Source: Chloroflexota bacterium (GTDB taxonomy: Bacteria; Chloroflexota; Limnocylindria; QHBO01). Taken from it: 64,000 nucleotides of DNA. Position 1 is the stretch's first letter. Every line of letters starts with the position of its first letter. This document shows positions 41,173-49,987 of the stretch, piece by piece. The stretch is from NCBI GenBank assembly GCA_040902225.1, contig JBBDXT010000004.1, positions 578,965 to 642,964 on the forward strand, read 5' to 3'. A model generated the notes under the pieces. That model was not told the DNA's origin. It was given only the letters and a program-made list of their open reading frames with translations, and made no database searches. Both the position numbers and the translations under genes were made by a program.

Positions 41173-42479
41173 CGACGCGGGTCCTCGCCGCATCCATCCT
41201 GGTCGCTTCGGCCGTCATCGCCTGGATGGCGATCACGTTCGCCGTCGTGGCGCGCGCTCTGCAGGCGGCGATCGCCATCTCCCTGGTGTACGTCGCCTAT
41301 CTCGCGCTGCGCGGCTACGGGGCGATGCGTGACGCGCATCGTGCGACGGCTACTCCGGGCGATCAGCCATGGGTCACGCTCCTGGTCGCCGCCCGCAACG
41401 AGGCACCGGTGATCGCCGCCACGCTCGCTTCGCTGGCGGCACAGGACTACGCACAAGCCGGGGAACGCCGCTTCGACATCGTCGTCGTGGACGATGGCTC
41501 GACCGATGAGACCGGGGCGCTGGCCCGCCATGCGGCCAGCACGCAGCCGGATCGGATCCAGGTCATGCGCCGCGAGCCCGGGGTCGGGCCCAGGACGAAG
41601 GCGGCGGCGCTGGCCTTCGCCCACGCGCACACGCGAGGCGCGGTGATCGGGGTGCTGGACGCCGACGCAGGCGTGTCCCCCGAGTTCGTGACCCGGGTCA
41701 TGCGCGCCTGGCAGGCCGATCCGGGTGCGGCCGCCATCCAGGCCCAGCGCCGGGTCCACAACCGCGGCCACGGCTGGTTCGCCGCGGCACAGGACGAGGA
41801 GCTCCTGATGGACATGGCCAGCCAGTGTGGCCGGCGTGCCACCGACGGCACCGCCGAGCTCCGCGGCAACGGCATGTTCGTGCGGCGCGATGCGTTGGAG
41901 CGGCTCGGCGGCTGGAACCCGACCGCGCTGACCGAGGACCTTGAACTCTCGACCCGCCTCGTTGCGGCGGGGGAGCGGATCGCCCTGGCTCCGCAGGTGG
42001 AGGTCGGAGAAGAGGCGGTGACGACGCTCCCTGGCCTCTGGCGGCAGCGGCTGCGCTGGGCGGAGGGGAGCATCCGGCGCCTGATCGAGCTCGGGCCTGG
42101 CCTGCTGCGTGCAGAGCACGTGCCGCTCAGCCGGAAGCTCGATTTCCTGGCATTCACCGGCGAGTTCGTGATTCCTCCGCTCTTCGTGACGACGATCATC
42201 GCCAGCCTGCTGACCATCCCGCTGCCACGCGCCGCCGACTGGACCGTCCCGGCGTCCCTCTTCCTGGGGTACGGGATCGGGTCGTTCCTGCTTGCTCTCG
42301 CCGGGCTGGCGGCGCAGGGAGAGCGGGGGCCTGGGCTCATTGGACGAGCCGGCAGGGGCTCACTCTTCCTGTCGCACTGGCTGCTGGTGGTGCCCGCCGC
42401 CCTGCTGCGGATCGCGGCCGGCCGGCATGCGACGAGCTTTGTCCAGACGCGCCGCACCGGGCACCAGCCAAACAGATAA
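41169..42479 (+). CDS. membrane GT2 glycosyltransferase
   Basis: Processive-type family 2 glycosyltransferase, 436 residues. Two N-terminal helices are followed by a GT-A domain with VTLLVAARNEAPVIAATL, VVDDGSTDETG (UDP site), LDADAGVSPEF (D-x-D), ALTEDLELS (TED catalytic base) and RQRLRWAEGS (Q-x-x-RW). C-terminal helices presumably form a channel or anchor. Similar to N-acetylglucosaminyl/cellulose-synthase-like enzymes; the product is unknown. Translationally coupled to the MFS gene, perhaps for glycolipid or exopolysaccharide export. Confidence 0.88.
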   Translation: MTTRVLAASILVASAVIAWMAITFAVVARALQAAIAISLVYVAYLALRGYGAMRDAHRATATPGDQPWVTLLVAARNEAPVIAATLASLAAQDYAQAGERRFDIVVVDDGSTDETGALARHAASTQPDRIQVMRREPGVGPRTKAAALAFAHAHTRGAVIGVLDADAGVSPEFVTRVMRAWQADPGAAAIQAQRRVHNRGHGWFAAAQDEELLMDMASQCGRRATDGTAELRGNGMFVRRDALERLGGWNPTALTEDLELSTRLVAAGERIALAPQVEVGEEAVTTLPGLWRQRLRWAEGSIRRLIELGPGLLRAEHVPLSRKLDFLAFTGEFVIPPLFVTTIIASLLTIPLPRAADWTVPASLFLGYGIGSFLLALAGLAAQGERGPGLIGRAGRGSLFLSHWLLVVPAALLRIAAGRHATSFVQTRRTGHQPNR

Positions 42480-42572
42480 GCGGCCACGCATGAACGTGAT
42501 GCAGGGTCGCATGGCGGAGCGTAGGATCGCGGCACGCGCTCGCCCGATGGCGAACGGATGGAGGCGATTGGC

Positions 42573-42845
42573 ATGGCGGAGCACCCCGACGACCCACAGG
42601 CGTTTCACGTCGACGAGGATCCTCTGCAGCCCGTAGGCCCTGGACTGGATACGCCGCTGGCTGCGTCGTTCGATCCCACGCGGCTGGACTTCGGCCACTA
42701 CGCCGGCAGGACGCTGCAGGAGCTTGCCAGCGTCGACCCGGACTACCTGCGCTGGCTGGTGCGCCATCCTTCGGGGGTGCGGTACCGGGCCGAGATCCAT
42801 CGGGTGCTCGGGGTCGCGCCGTATTCCACCGACTGGAATCGCTGA
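42573..42845 (+). CDS. small protein with exodeoxyribonuclease-X-like tail motif
   Basis: A 90-residue protein with segment RLDFGHYAGRTLQELASVDPDYLRWLVRHPSG. This matches the short F-G-x-Y-x-G-x-x-L-x-x-x-x-x-x-D-P-x-Y-L-x-W motif found in DUF3820 and in C-terminal tails of exonuclease-type proteins. The rest is polar. ATG 42573 is preferred to 42558 because GGAGG lies about 9 nt before it. Function is unknown. Confidence 0.68.
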   Translation: MAEHPDDPQAFHVDEDPLQPVGPGLDTPLAASFDPTRLDFGHYAGRTLQELASVDPDYLRWLVRHPSGVRYRAEIHRVLGVAPYSTDWNR

Positions 42846-42862
42846 GCGCCGCCGAGGCAGGC

Positions 42863-43195
42863 ATGGCCGGCATCGAGCGACGGAGCTTCAACGAGCCCGA
42901 CGAGGTCTATCCAACCGATGACGGGAGCCGCGCCGAGCTGATCCAGATCGGCGACAACATGGTCATGCGCTCGGTGATGCAGCCCGGCTGGAGCTGGGAG
43001 CAGTACGTCAAGCCGATGGGCGACGATCCCTCCTGCCCAATGGAGCATCGAGAAGTGATCCTGTCCGGTCGCATCCGCTACCTGATGGACGATGGGACCG
43101 AGGTGATCGGCCGGGCGGGGGACTACCTCGAGATCTCGCCGGGTCACCTCGCCTGGGTGCTCGGCGACGAGCCCTGCGTCACGATCGACTGGTAA
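42863..43195 (+). CDS. cupin-domain protein
   Basis: A 110-residue single-cupin beta-barrel protein. Motif 1 region: MQPGWSWEQYVKPMGDDPSCPMEHREVILSGRI. Motif 2: RAGDYLEISPGHLAWVLGDEPCVTIDW. The usual metal-binding His/Glu set is only partly conserved (His and Glu in MEHREV, His in GHLAW). It may be a small-molecule-binding or stress protein. It lies 17 nt after the preceding gene. Confidence 0.77.
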   Translation: MAGIERRSFNEPDEVYPTDDGSRAELIQIGDNMVMRSVMQPGWSWEQYVKPMGDDPSCPMEHREVILSGRIRYLMDDGTEVIGRAGDYLEISPGHLAWVLGDEPCVTIDW

Positions 43196-43201
43196 GCCCA
43201 G

Positions 43202-43408
43202 ATGTCCTGGACGGTTCGCTCGGTGATCGCAATGGTGCTCTGGGTGATTGCCGGCCTGCTGACCCTCTTCTTCATCTTCTCGGGCTGGTGGATCTTCGCG
43301 CCGTTCGCCTTCGCCAGCGGAACCGGCGGCAACGTGCTCATCCTGCTGTTGACGATCGCTGGCCTGGCGCTCGCCGCACATCTGATCGGGCGCCGCGCGC
43401 GCAGCTGA
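43202..43408 (+). CDS. two-helix membrane protein
   Basis: A 68-residue protein with two membrane helices (VIAMVLWVIAGLLTLFFIF and GNVLILLLTIAGLALAAHLI) and a basic C-terminus. No family is recognised. It starts 6 nt after the cupin gene, and its stop overlaps the proposed CTG start of the next gene. Confidence 0.6.
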   Translation: MSWTVRSVIAMVLWVIAGLLTLFFIFSGWWIFAPFAFASGTGGNVLILLLTIAGLALAAHLIGRRARS

Positions 43409-44718
43409 TCCAAGCGCGCGGTGGACCCATCCGACTGACGGCGGCTTTCCACTGCGCCGACTACTTCGCCCATTTCGCGCCGGATGCGACGTTCGTGTTC
43501 TATACGACCGCGGCCTTCCTCGGCGCGCGCGCCGAGTACGAGGCCGAGTTCGACCGCTGGGAGGCGGACGGCTTCCGGGTCTTGTCGTGCGACTCGAGCG
43601 ACCAGCGCGTCCAGGTGGCCGGCGATGCCGCGGTCTTCACCCATCGCGTTGCCACCCGCGCCATCATCGGCGGCGAGGAGGTCGCCTCCGACGAGCGCGA
43701 GACCATCGTCTTCCGGCGCGAGCCGGACGGTCGCTGGCTGGCGATCCACGAACACCTGTCCGCGACCCCCGCCGCGTCCTGCCCGTCGATGGCTCGCGCG
43801 ATCGGCGTCGTCGGCGTCCAAGTCGCGCCGCGCCCGTACGACGTTGAGGTAACCTTGGACAAGTTCAGCCACGAGGTCCGCCGCCTGGCAGCGGCCTTCC
43901 CGGCCCTCGACCTGTATGTCTTCCCGGAGCTCTATCTATCGGCTCTCGGCTCCTACGGTGACGATCCGCCCGCGGGGTACGCGGCGAGCGTCGCCGAGCT
44001 AATCCCAGGACCGCTCGCAGAGCGAGTGGCGGACTTGGCGAGACAAGTCGGCAAGTGGATCGCGGCCGGCTCGGTCTACGAGCGGGCCGGCGACCGGATC
44101 CACAACACGGCCCTCGTCGTTTCGCCCGCCGGCGAGCTCGTTTCGACGTACCGAAAGCTATTCCCGTGGATGCCTTACGAGGAGACCGACCCGGGTGATG
44201 CGTACGCGGTCTTCGACATCTCGGGGGTGGGTCGGTTCGGGCTCGCGATCTGCTACGACGGGTGGGTGCCAGAGATCCCACGTACGCTGGCCTGGCTCGG
44301 CGCCGAGGTCATCCTCCAGCCGACCGCCACGCGGACTGTCGACCGGGAGCAGGAACTCGTCCTCGCCCGGGCGAATGCGATCGTCAACCAGGTCTTCGTC
44401 GTCTCCCCCAACAACGGCGGGATGTTCGGCGGCGGGCGCTCGGTCATCGTCGATCCAGAGGGGCGGCTGATGGTGGTCGGTGGGTCTGGCGAGGAGTTCC
44501 TGACCCAGGTCCTCGACCTCGACGCGGTCACCACGACGCGCGAGTACGGGACGGCCGGCCTGAAGCGGCTCTGGAAGCAGCTCCGCGACGCTCCGCCGCC
44601 ACTCGCCGGCCCTTACCGCCATGGCTTCGCCGCAGGGCTGGTCATGGACAGGCTCGGACCGCTGTCGGGTCCCGGCTCAGGAAGTGCGACTCGCCGCGAC
44701 GACGCGGGATCAGGCTAA
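43405..44718 (+). CDS. SnoaL-like domain fused to nitrilase-family hydrolase
   Basis: A 437-residue fusion. Residues ~10-130 are an NTF2/SnoaL-like fold (YFAHFAPDATFVFYTTAAFLG, WLAIHEHLSATP). From about residue 129 a carbon-nitrogen hydrolase domain starts (ARAIGVVGVQVAP). Its catalytic triad is visible: Glu in YVFPELYLSALG, Lys in YRKLFPWMPYE, Cys in AICYDGWVPE. It should hydrolyse an amide or nitrile; the substrate is unknown. No ATG/GTG/TTG start precedes the SnoaL domain without running deep into the previous gene; CTG 43405 gives a CTGA overlap. ATG 43789 would give the nitrilase alone. Confidence 0.75.
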   Translation: MIQARGGPIRLTAAFHCADYFAHFAPDATFVFYTTAAFLGARAEYEAEFDRWEADGFRVLSCDSSDQRVQVAGDAAVFTHRVATRAIIGGEEVASDERETIVFRREPDGRWLAIHEHLSATPAASCPSMARAIGVVGVQVAPRPYDVEVTLDKFSHEVRRLAAAFPALDLYVFPELYLSALGSYGDDPPAGYAASVAELIPGPLAERVADLARQVGKWIAAGSVYERAGDRIHNTALVVSPAGELVSTYRKLFPWMPYEETDPGDAYAVFDISGVGRFGLAICYDGWVPEIPRTLAWLGAEVILQPTATRTVDREQELVLARANAIVNQVFVVSPNNGGMFGGGRSVIVDPEGRLMVVGGSGEEFLTQVLDLDAVTTTREYGTAGLKRLWKQLRDAPPPLAGPYRHGFAAGLVMDRLGPLSGPGSGSATRRDDAGSG

Positions 44719-44825
44719 GCACCGGCGGATGGTTCCGGCGTATCGGCCGCGTCTCCCGGCGGGGATCGACGAGCTCCATTGATGATTCGTCCGACTCAAC
44801 TGAGCACGAGACTGGACGAATCGGT

Positions 44826-44865
44826 TGGCGGCTAACTCGGCTGTTTCGAGCAGTGGCTTGATGTG
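44826..44865 (+). pseudogene. degenerate tRNA-Val 5' half
   Basis: GGCGGCTAACTCGGCTG and CTTGATGTGC align to the first 40 nt of tRNA-Val(GAC) with about 80 percent identity and no gap. Upstream TGAGCACGA and ATCGGT also match the tRNA-Val 5' flank. There is no 3' half. Confidence 0.55.
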
Positions 44866-44941
44866 CTGTAATACGAATCGGCTCGGCTGAAATAACAACA
44901 ATGTCTTACAGGCATGAGTTCATCCTGAGCACGATATCGGC

Positions 44942-44983
44942 GGGCGGCTAGCTCAGCTGGTTAGAGCACTTGCTTGACATGCA
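44942..44983 (+). pseudogene. exact 5' fragment of tRNA-Val(GAC)
   Basis: 42 nt identical to positions 1-42 of the intact tRNA at 49911, ending right after the anticodon stem-loop core TGCTTGACATGCA. The flank GTTCATCCTGAGCACGA upstream is also duplicated. Beyond 44983 the sequence is unrelated. Confidence 0.85.
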
Positions 44984-45242
44984 TCCGCCGCCGAGCGCTG
45001 TGCTTCGAGCGTAGGAACGGGACCGTGATCGGCATAATTATGTGTTCATCGTCGAACACGCCCGAGCCGCTGTAACGGCTCAGGAGCCTCCCAAGACTCT
45101 TCGGAAGGTCAGAAGACCTCCACGATGCCCAGACTCGGGCCGCCGCGCGGCCTGCCGGACCGCTCACCGAGTACGCGTGGACCTAGTCCCGCTCATGTGT
45201 GAACTTCGACACTGCGGTCAGGCGATCGCGCGCCGCGACCGA

Positions 45243-45920
45243 TCAGCGCCGCTGAATGCGAGGCAGCCACCGTCCCGTCCTTTCGTGGTAGGCGGCATAG
45301 GTTGGCCCGTGGCGCCCGGCCAGTTCGCGTTCCTCGTCACGCACCCACGTGGACGGCAGCACCGGTCCGTCGAGCGTCAGGTACGCGAGGAGGACCACGA
45401 GCATGACGGGGTTGAGCGTCAGGAGCAGCATGCCGATGGGCAGGAGGAAGAAGTGAAGGTAGAACGGGTGACGGATGGACGCATAGATCCCGCTCTGCAA
45501 CAGCTCACGCTCATCGGTCGCCATTCGGTACACGTTGACCGCAAGGATCCGACCCACCCAGAACAGGATCACCAACCCGGCTGCGGCGCAGGCGACGCCC
45601 AGGATCTGGAGTGGGAGCGCAAGGGGGCCGCCGTAGGTAAGCGACGGTGCGTACAGGAGACCGAGCGGAACACCGAACCCATCGACGACGAACAGGGTCG
45701 GGACCAGGACGAGCCCCGTGCGCGCACCGATTTCCCAGGCCCGCCAGGCGAATGGGCGCGCACCGCGGCAGGCCCGGGCCTCCCGCTCAGCCTCGAGCTC
45801 GCGGCGCCTCGCCTCCGTGTGCTTGGTGTTCTCCCACCGACTGACCAGGATCCAGCCGGCCAACCAGGCAGCCGAGATGACAAGCACGAGGACCGCGACG
45901 GCGTCGTTCGGCAGCATCAC
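45243..45920 (-). CDS. isoprenylcysteine methyltransferase-like membrane protein
   Basis: A 225-residue protein with about five membrane helices and the ICMT/PEMT-family SAM site GIYASIRHPFYLHFFLLPIGM followed by EERELAGRHGPTYAAYHERTGRWLP. This family methylates carboxyl, amine or thiol groups of lipophilic substrates, or is of unknown role in bacteria. It is the first protein gene inside the proposed tRNA-Val island; neighbours do not clarify its substrate. Confidence 0.83.
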   Translation of the reverse strand: MMLPNDAVAVLVLVISAAWLAGWILVSRWENTKHTEARRRELEAEREARACRGARPFAWRAWEIGARTGLVLVPTLFVVDGFGVPLGLLYAPSLTYGGPLALPLQILGVACAAAGLVILFWVGRILAVNVYRMATDERELLQSGIYASIRHPFYLHFFLLPIGMLLLTLNPVMLVVLLAYLTLDGPVLPSTWVRDEERELAGRHGPTYAAYHERTGRWLPRIQRR

Positions 45921-46073
45921 GCATCACTCCTCGTGGCATTCACCTTGCGCATGAGCGCCGGGAAATCTTCGGGAGCAGTTGTCGCCCCACGCACCAGCCC
46001 GGAGCGCGGACTGGATCCCGCGGCTGCCGTCGCGGTCTGACGCGCTCATTCCCGATCAAGTCGCTGGCAGCGG

Positions 46074-46727
46074 TCACGGCAGTTCCCCCGATCGCGCCTG
46101 CGGATGTGCCCACATCACATACGCCAGGGGCCAAAGCGCCAGGATGCCGGCCGCGGCGATGACGTAGGGCGCCGCGCTGAGAGGGGCGAAGCGCGCGGCA
46201 GCCATCACGACCAGCGCGCCAACGACGAGCCAAGTCGCCGGCCTGCTCGTGACCCCGCTGCGAGCAATCGCCATCCCGAAGCCAAGTGCCCCAACGGCGA
46301 AGCTAATCCCGCCGGTCAACAGAATGGGCACGAACCATGGAATCAGCGCGGCTTGGATCGCCGCGCCGTCGGCTCCAGTTTCGGCAGCAGCGAGTGGGGC
46401 GAATTCCATTCCCGGCAGGACGGCGAAGAGGGTGCTGCCCAGGACGATGAACGGGAGCGCCGTGGCGCTCCAGCGCTCCTCGCCCGCCTCGCGGAGGTAG
46501 CTCCGGATGGCGATGAAGGCGAGCATCGCAAGCCCGTAGCCAACGGCGACGGCGAGGTGTGCGATGCCCCAGCGCGTCGTGTCGGCCGCCGCCGCTGCGG
46601 CGATCGTCATCGGGTCCGTCGGGTGGTGCAGAAAGGGGTGGTATGCGAATCCGGCCAACAGCACCGCGGGAGCAACGGCAACGATGGCCGCTCGCCATCG
46701 CGCTCTCGTCGTATCGATCTGGCCCAT
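46074..46727 (-). CDS. integral membrane protein of unknown function
   Basis: A 217-residue protein with about six predicted membrane helices (WRAAIVAVAPAVLLAGFAY, GIAHLAVAVGYGLAMLAFIAI, TALPFIVLGSTLFAVLPGM and others). HHPTDP after the first helix contains paired histidines. No family is recognised. ATG 46727 is preferred over an upstream TTG at 46766. Same strand as its neighbours. Confidence 0.68.
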   Translation of the reverse strand: MGQIDTTRARWRAAIVAVAPAVLLAGFAYHPFLHHPTDPMTIAAAAAADTTRWGIAHLAVAVGYGLAMLAFIAIRSYLREAGEERWSATALPFIVLGSTLFAVLPGMEFAPLAAAETGADGAAIQAALIPWFVPILLTGGISFAVGALGFGMAIARSGVTSRPATWLVVGALVVMAAARFAPLSAAPYVIAAAGILALWPLAYVMWAHPQARSGELP

Positions 46728-46774
46728 GGCGTTCCTGCTTTCTCCCGCGGTCGCGGGTACCTCCAAAGCTGGGT

Positions 46775-47944
46775 TCAGCCCCTTTCGGCTCTGATTGACC
46801 GAGCGGACGGCCGGCGGACCGGTTCGTCGGCGCGAGCCGCGATGGCTGCGACGACGTGCTCGGCGTCCCTTCCCACCCCCGGCAGGAATCCGGACGACAT
46901 CGCGTACTGGAAGAACAGGCCGACGAAGTAGAGGCCGGGCTCGTCGCCGACGATCCCGCGGTAGTGCCGCGGCTCATGCCCTGCCGCATCGATCACGGGG
47001 AGGTCGATCCACGAGAACGCCGGGCGGTATCCCGTGCACCAGATGACGTTCGCCACCTCGAGGCTGCGCCCGTCTTCCAGGACCGGCAGCCCGTCGCGGA
47101 CGCCCACCACCCTGCCGACGCGTTCGACTCCGGCGGCGGCCAGGTCGGATGGCTTGACCCGGACGAGCGGCTGGCCGTGCGAGAGCAGCTTTGGGCGCAT
47201 TCTCCGGCCGAGCGGGGTGTCGACGGTTAGCAGGTGGTGCGCGATGAATCGGAACAGCAGCGGCAACACGACGCGCCGCGCGATGAGGCTGTCGATGCGG
47301 AAGGGGACGACACCGACCTCCTTCCCCGCCAGCGAGGTCGCGTGCCGGGCCGCGACCTCCACCGCAATCTCGCCGCCAGAGTTGCCGACCCCCACCACCA
47401 GCACATTGCCCTCTCGGAGCTGAGATGGATTGCGATACTCCGCCGCGTGCAGCTGGACGATGCCAGGATCCAGCTCGCCGGCAAACGGAGGAACGAACGG
47501 CACCTGGTGGCTGCCCATGGCCACGACGACGTTGTCGGCCGCGAACCGCATGGTGCCCGCTGTCAGCTCGAATCGGTCGCCGCGCCTTCGCAGGCGGTCG
47601 ACCCTGACTCGCGTCCGAACGGGGAGCTCGAACCGGGCGGCATACGCCCCGAGGTAGTCGGCCATCTCATCCTTGGTGGGGAATGAGTCGGCTCGCCCGG
47701 GGAAGGGCATCCCCGGCAAGGCGTCGTAGCGAGCCGCGCTGAATAAGCGGAGCGAGTCCCACCGTGTACGCCACGCGTCACCGATCCGCGCATGGGCATC
47801 CAGGATCACAAACGGCAGGCCGCGCCGCGCCAGGGAATGGCCGACCGCCAGGCCTGCCTGACCGCCGCCGATGACCACGGTCTGGACGTGCACCACGTCG
47901 TTCGGCTGACCCTGGGTCATCTCGTTGCGGCCGGCGATGTCCAT
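46775..47944 (-). CDS. flavin-dependent oxidoreductase, CzcO/FMO-like
   Basis: FAD- and NADPH-binding protein of 389 residues. It has two Rossmann motifs, VVIGGGQAGLAVGHSL near the N-terminus and VLVVGVGNSGGEIAVEVA at mid-length, plus WCTGYRPAFSWIDLP near the C-terminus. The pattern matches CzcO-like putative flavoprotein monooxygenases related to YUCCA and Baeyer-Villiger enzymes. The substrate is unknown. ATG 47944 is 10 nt after the HD-LuxR stop; ATG 47920 is an alternative. Confidence 0.87.
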   Translation of the reverse strand: MDIAGRNEMTQGQPNDVVHVQTVVIGGGQAGLAVGHSLARRGLPFVILDAHARIGDAWRTRWDSLRLFSAARYDALPGMPFPGRADSFPTKDEMADYLGAYAARFELPVRTRVRVDRLRRRGDRFELTAGTMRFAADNVVVAMGSHQVPFVPPFAGELDPGIVQLHAAEYRNPSQLREGNVLVVGVGNSGGEIAVEVAARHATSLAGKEVGVVPFRIDSLIARRVVLPLLFRFIAHHLLTVDTPLGRRMRPKLLSHGQPLVRVKPSDLAAAGVERVGRVVGVRDGLPVLEDGRSLEVANVIWCTGYRPAFSWIDLPVIDAAGHEPRHYRGIVGDEPGLYFVGLFFQYAMSSGFLPGVGRDAEHVVAAIAARADEPVRRPSARSIRAERG

Positions 47945-47954
47945 GCCGGGGAGG

Positions 47955-49607
47955 CTATTGGGGAGCGGAGGTCCTGAGAATCGGGAGTTCTCCCCACGTG
48001 ACGAGGCCATGCTCCATCGCAAACAGCGCTGCGGCGGCCCGACTCGAGAACCCGATCTTGGCGTACGCGTTCTGCACGTGGCGATCGGCCGTCTTGACCG
48101 AGATCCCGAGCGCCGCGGCCACCTGCTTCGTCTGGTAGCCGCGCGCCAGCAGCCCGATGACCTGGGCCTCGCGCCCGGTTAGCCCGGCCGGCCGCTCTAG
48201 CTGCGGGACGGGTTGGCCAGACGCCTCGATCACCGCAGCCACCGCCTCTGCGTCCAGCCGGCCTGCGCGCACTTCCTGGCTGAGGGCCACGGCCGCCTCC
48301 TCCAGCGACAGCGCTTGGCGGTACGGCCGCAGCTCCGTCATGGCGTGATGGACATCGGCGGCGGCGAGCAGGCGCGCGGGCCGGTTGATGCCCGCCGCCG
48401 CCGCCCCCCTGTGATAGCCGGAGCCATCGAGCCGCTCGTGATGGAAGCTGGCCACCGGAGCCAGGGCGGCAAGAAACGGGGAACGGGTGAGCACGCGTTC
48501 GGTGTGATAGGCATGCAACCTGACCGCCTCCCATTCGTCCGGCGTCAGCGGCCCGGGCTTCTGCCAGACCTTGACCGGGACGGCGACCCGCCCCACGTCG
48601 TGGACCAGGGCGCCGCGCCGAAGTGCGACAACCCCGCTTGCGTCCAGACCGAACAGGTGGCCGGCATTCGTGCACAGCCTCGCCACGCCTCCCGAATGAC
48701 CGACCAGGAACGGCGAGGCGAGGTCGGCGAAGTCGCCCACGGCGGTGAGCGCCCGATCGATGGCGTCGCCGCTGAGGGTGACCTGCGGGGTCGGCTCGCA
48801 CCCCAGCGTCTCGACCCAGGCGGACCCGTCGTCATCGGCCGCGAGCAGGCCGGCGGCCCCATCTGCAAGTGTCGCGGCAACTACTGGATCGAAGGCCCTG
48901 CCGGCTCGTCGGCGGATGACGCTGGCCGCGTACTCCGGGCCGCCCAGCATGCGTTGGAAGGCGGCATCCCGAGCGACCTGGGCGATCCGCACCGCGAGCG
49001 GAATCCCGTCGCCCCTGGCATGATTCGGGTCTCCCTTCCCATCCCATCGCTCGTCGATATACAGGAACATCGCTCCGATCTCCGCGGGAAGGCCCAGCCG
49101 GTCGGTGAGCATCTGGGCCACTTCGCATAGCGCGGCTACCTGACCCGGGAAAAGGCGAGCCAGCTTCGGAAGCCCGTAGGCGAGCTGCCGCACTCGCAGG
49201 AGTGGGGTTCCGGTCGGCGGAGCCACCGCGCGCATCAGGCCGGCGACGCGCTCAGCGGGCGCGCCGAATCGGACCGGAGCGCCGTAGGTCGTGAGCGAGT
49301 TGTGATGGCCGAAGATCTCGGCGGCGATGTCGGCATTCGCCGTGCAGCCGACGTAGAACAGCAGGCAGGTGTAATACGTCTGCGACGCAGTCTTCGCATC
49401 CACGCCAAGCCGCTCGCCCAGTCGCATCGCGATGAGTGTGCTCTGCAGCCCATGCTCGAGCGGGACGCCGATTCCGAGGTCCGTCGCCAGGGACAGCGCT
49501 GCGATCACCTCGGCAGCACGGATCTGTTCGCCGGGATTCGGTGCGTCCGGTGTCACGTTCTGATCGCCTTTAGGGTGAACGCTCAGCTTGACGGCTATGT
49601 CTATCAC
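47955..49607 (-). CDS. HD-domain phosphohydrolase with LuxR-type HTH
   Basis: A 550-residue protein. An N-terminal region (LATDLGIGVPLEHGLQSTLIAMRLGERLG, CTANADIAAEIFG) looks like a degenerate HD-type domain. A second HD-GYP-like domain has LVHDVGRVAVPVKVWQKPGPLTPDEWEAVRLHAYHTERVL and HHERLDGSGYHRG. The C-terminal ~65 residues are a LuxR HTH (LTGREAQVIGLLARGYQTKQVAAALGISVKTADRHVQNAY). The GTG at 49607 is the longest start; GTG 49556 is possible. It may couple a nucleotide signal to transcription, perhaps of the adjacent oxidoreductase. Confidence 0.83.
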   Translation of the reverse strand: MIDIAVKLSVHPKGDQNVTPDAPNPGEQIRAAEVIAALSLATDLGIGVPLEHGLQSTLIAMRLGERLGVDAKTASQTYYTCLLFYVGCTANADIAAEIFGHHNSLTTYGAPVRFGAPAERVAGLMRAVAPPTGTPLLRVRQLAYGLPKLARLFPGQVAALCEVAQMLTDRLGLPAEIGAMFLYIDERWDGKGDPNHARGDGIPLAVRIAQVARDAAFQRMLGGPEYAASVIRRRAGRAFDPVVAATLADGAAGLLAADDDGSAWVETLGCEPTPQVTLSGDAIDRALTAVGDFADLASPFLVGHSGGVARLCTNAGHLFGLDASGVVALRRGALVHDVGRVAVPVKVWQKPGPLTPDEWEAVRLHAYHTERVLTRSPFLAALAPVASFHHERLDGSGYHRGAAAAGINRPARLLAAADVHHAMTELRPYRQALSLEEAAVALSQEVRAGRLDAEAVAAVIEASGQPVPQLERPAGLTGREAQVIGLLARGYQTKQVAAALGISVKTADRHVQNAYAKIGFSSRAAAALFAMEHGLVTWGELPILRTSAPQ

Positions 49608-49910
49608 GCTCGGCCTAACTTATTCGTTCGAGAGAACGCAAGCCAGAGGAAGCCCAGGTGCGTCGGGTGGACGACCACATACCGGCTCGCGGAGCCGCCC
49701 TCGACCGGCTTGAATTGAGTGTGGGTCGTTTGCGGGTGTGCCAGCGATGACCCGGTTAGACGCCATCGCGCCCGGAAATCGTACAAGCAAGAGTTCATCG
49801 AGCGCTGTGGTCAGGAAATCGCGCTTAGTTATGAGTTCTGATACGATCTCGGTCCGCTCGATGAACGTCTTGTCGGATAGGCAAGTGTTCATCCTGAGCA
49901 CGAATTCGGT
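49608..49910. other. gap before tRNA-Val
   Basis: About 300 bp without a gene. TACGAT near 49842 and GTTCATCCTGAGCACGA just before the tRNA are shared with the upstream tRNA-Val fragment, so this includes a duplicated tRNA promoter region. Confidence 0.5.
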
Positions 49911-49987
49911 GGGCGGCTAGCTCAGCTGGTTAGAGCACTTGCTTGACATGCAAGAGGTCACTGGTTCGAGTCCAGTGTCGCCCACCA
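49911..49987 (+). tRNA. tRNA-Val(GAC)
   Basis: A 77-nt cloverleaf: acceptor GGGCGGC/GTCGCCC (one G-U pair), D-arm AGCTCAGCTGGTTAGAGC, anticodon stem CTTGC/GCAAG with loop TTGACAT (anticodon GAC), T-arm CTGGTTCGAGTCCAG, encoded CCA. It is the only complete copy among four tRNA-Val-like sequences in the window. Confidence 0.96.

Larger units (their letters stand above)
44719..45242. other. tRNA-Val relic zone without protein genes
   Basis: 524 bp more AT-rich than its surroundings. It holds a degenerate tRNA-Val 5' relic (44826-44865), an exact 5' fragment (44942-44983), and a hairpin GAGCCG-CTGTAA-CGGCTC near 45070. No coding frame has family features. Confidence 0.7.

Noticed and set aside
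43288-43404. ATG 43288 as start of the SnoaL-nitrilase gene
   Set aside because: It would overlap the two-helix membrane protein gene by 120 bp and add an Arg-rich out-of-frame translation of it.
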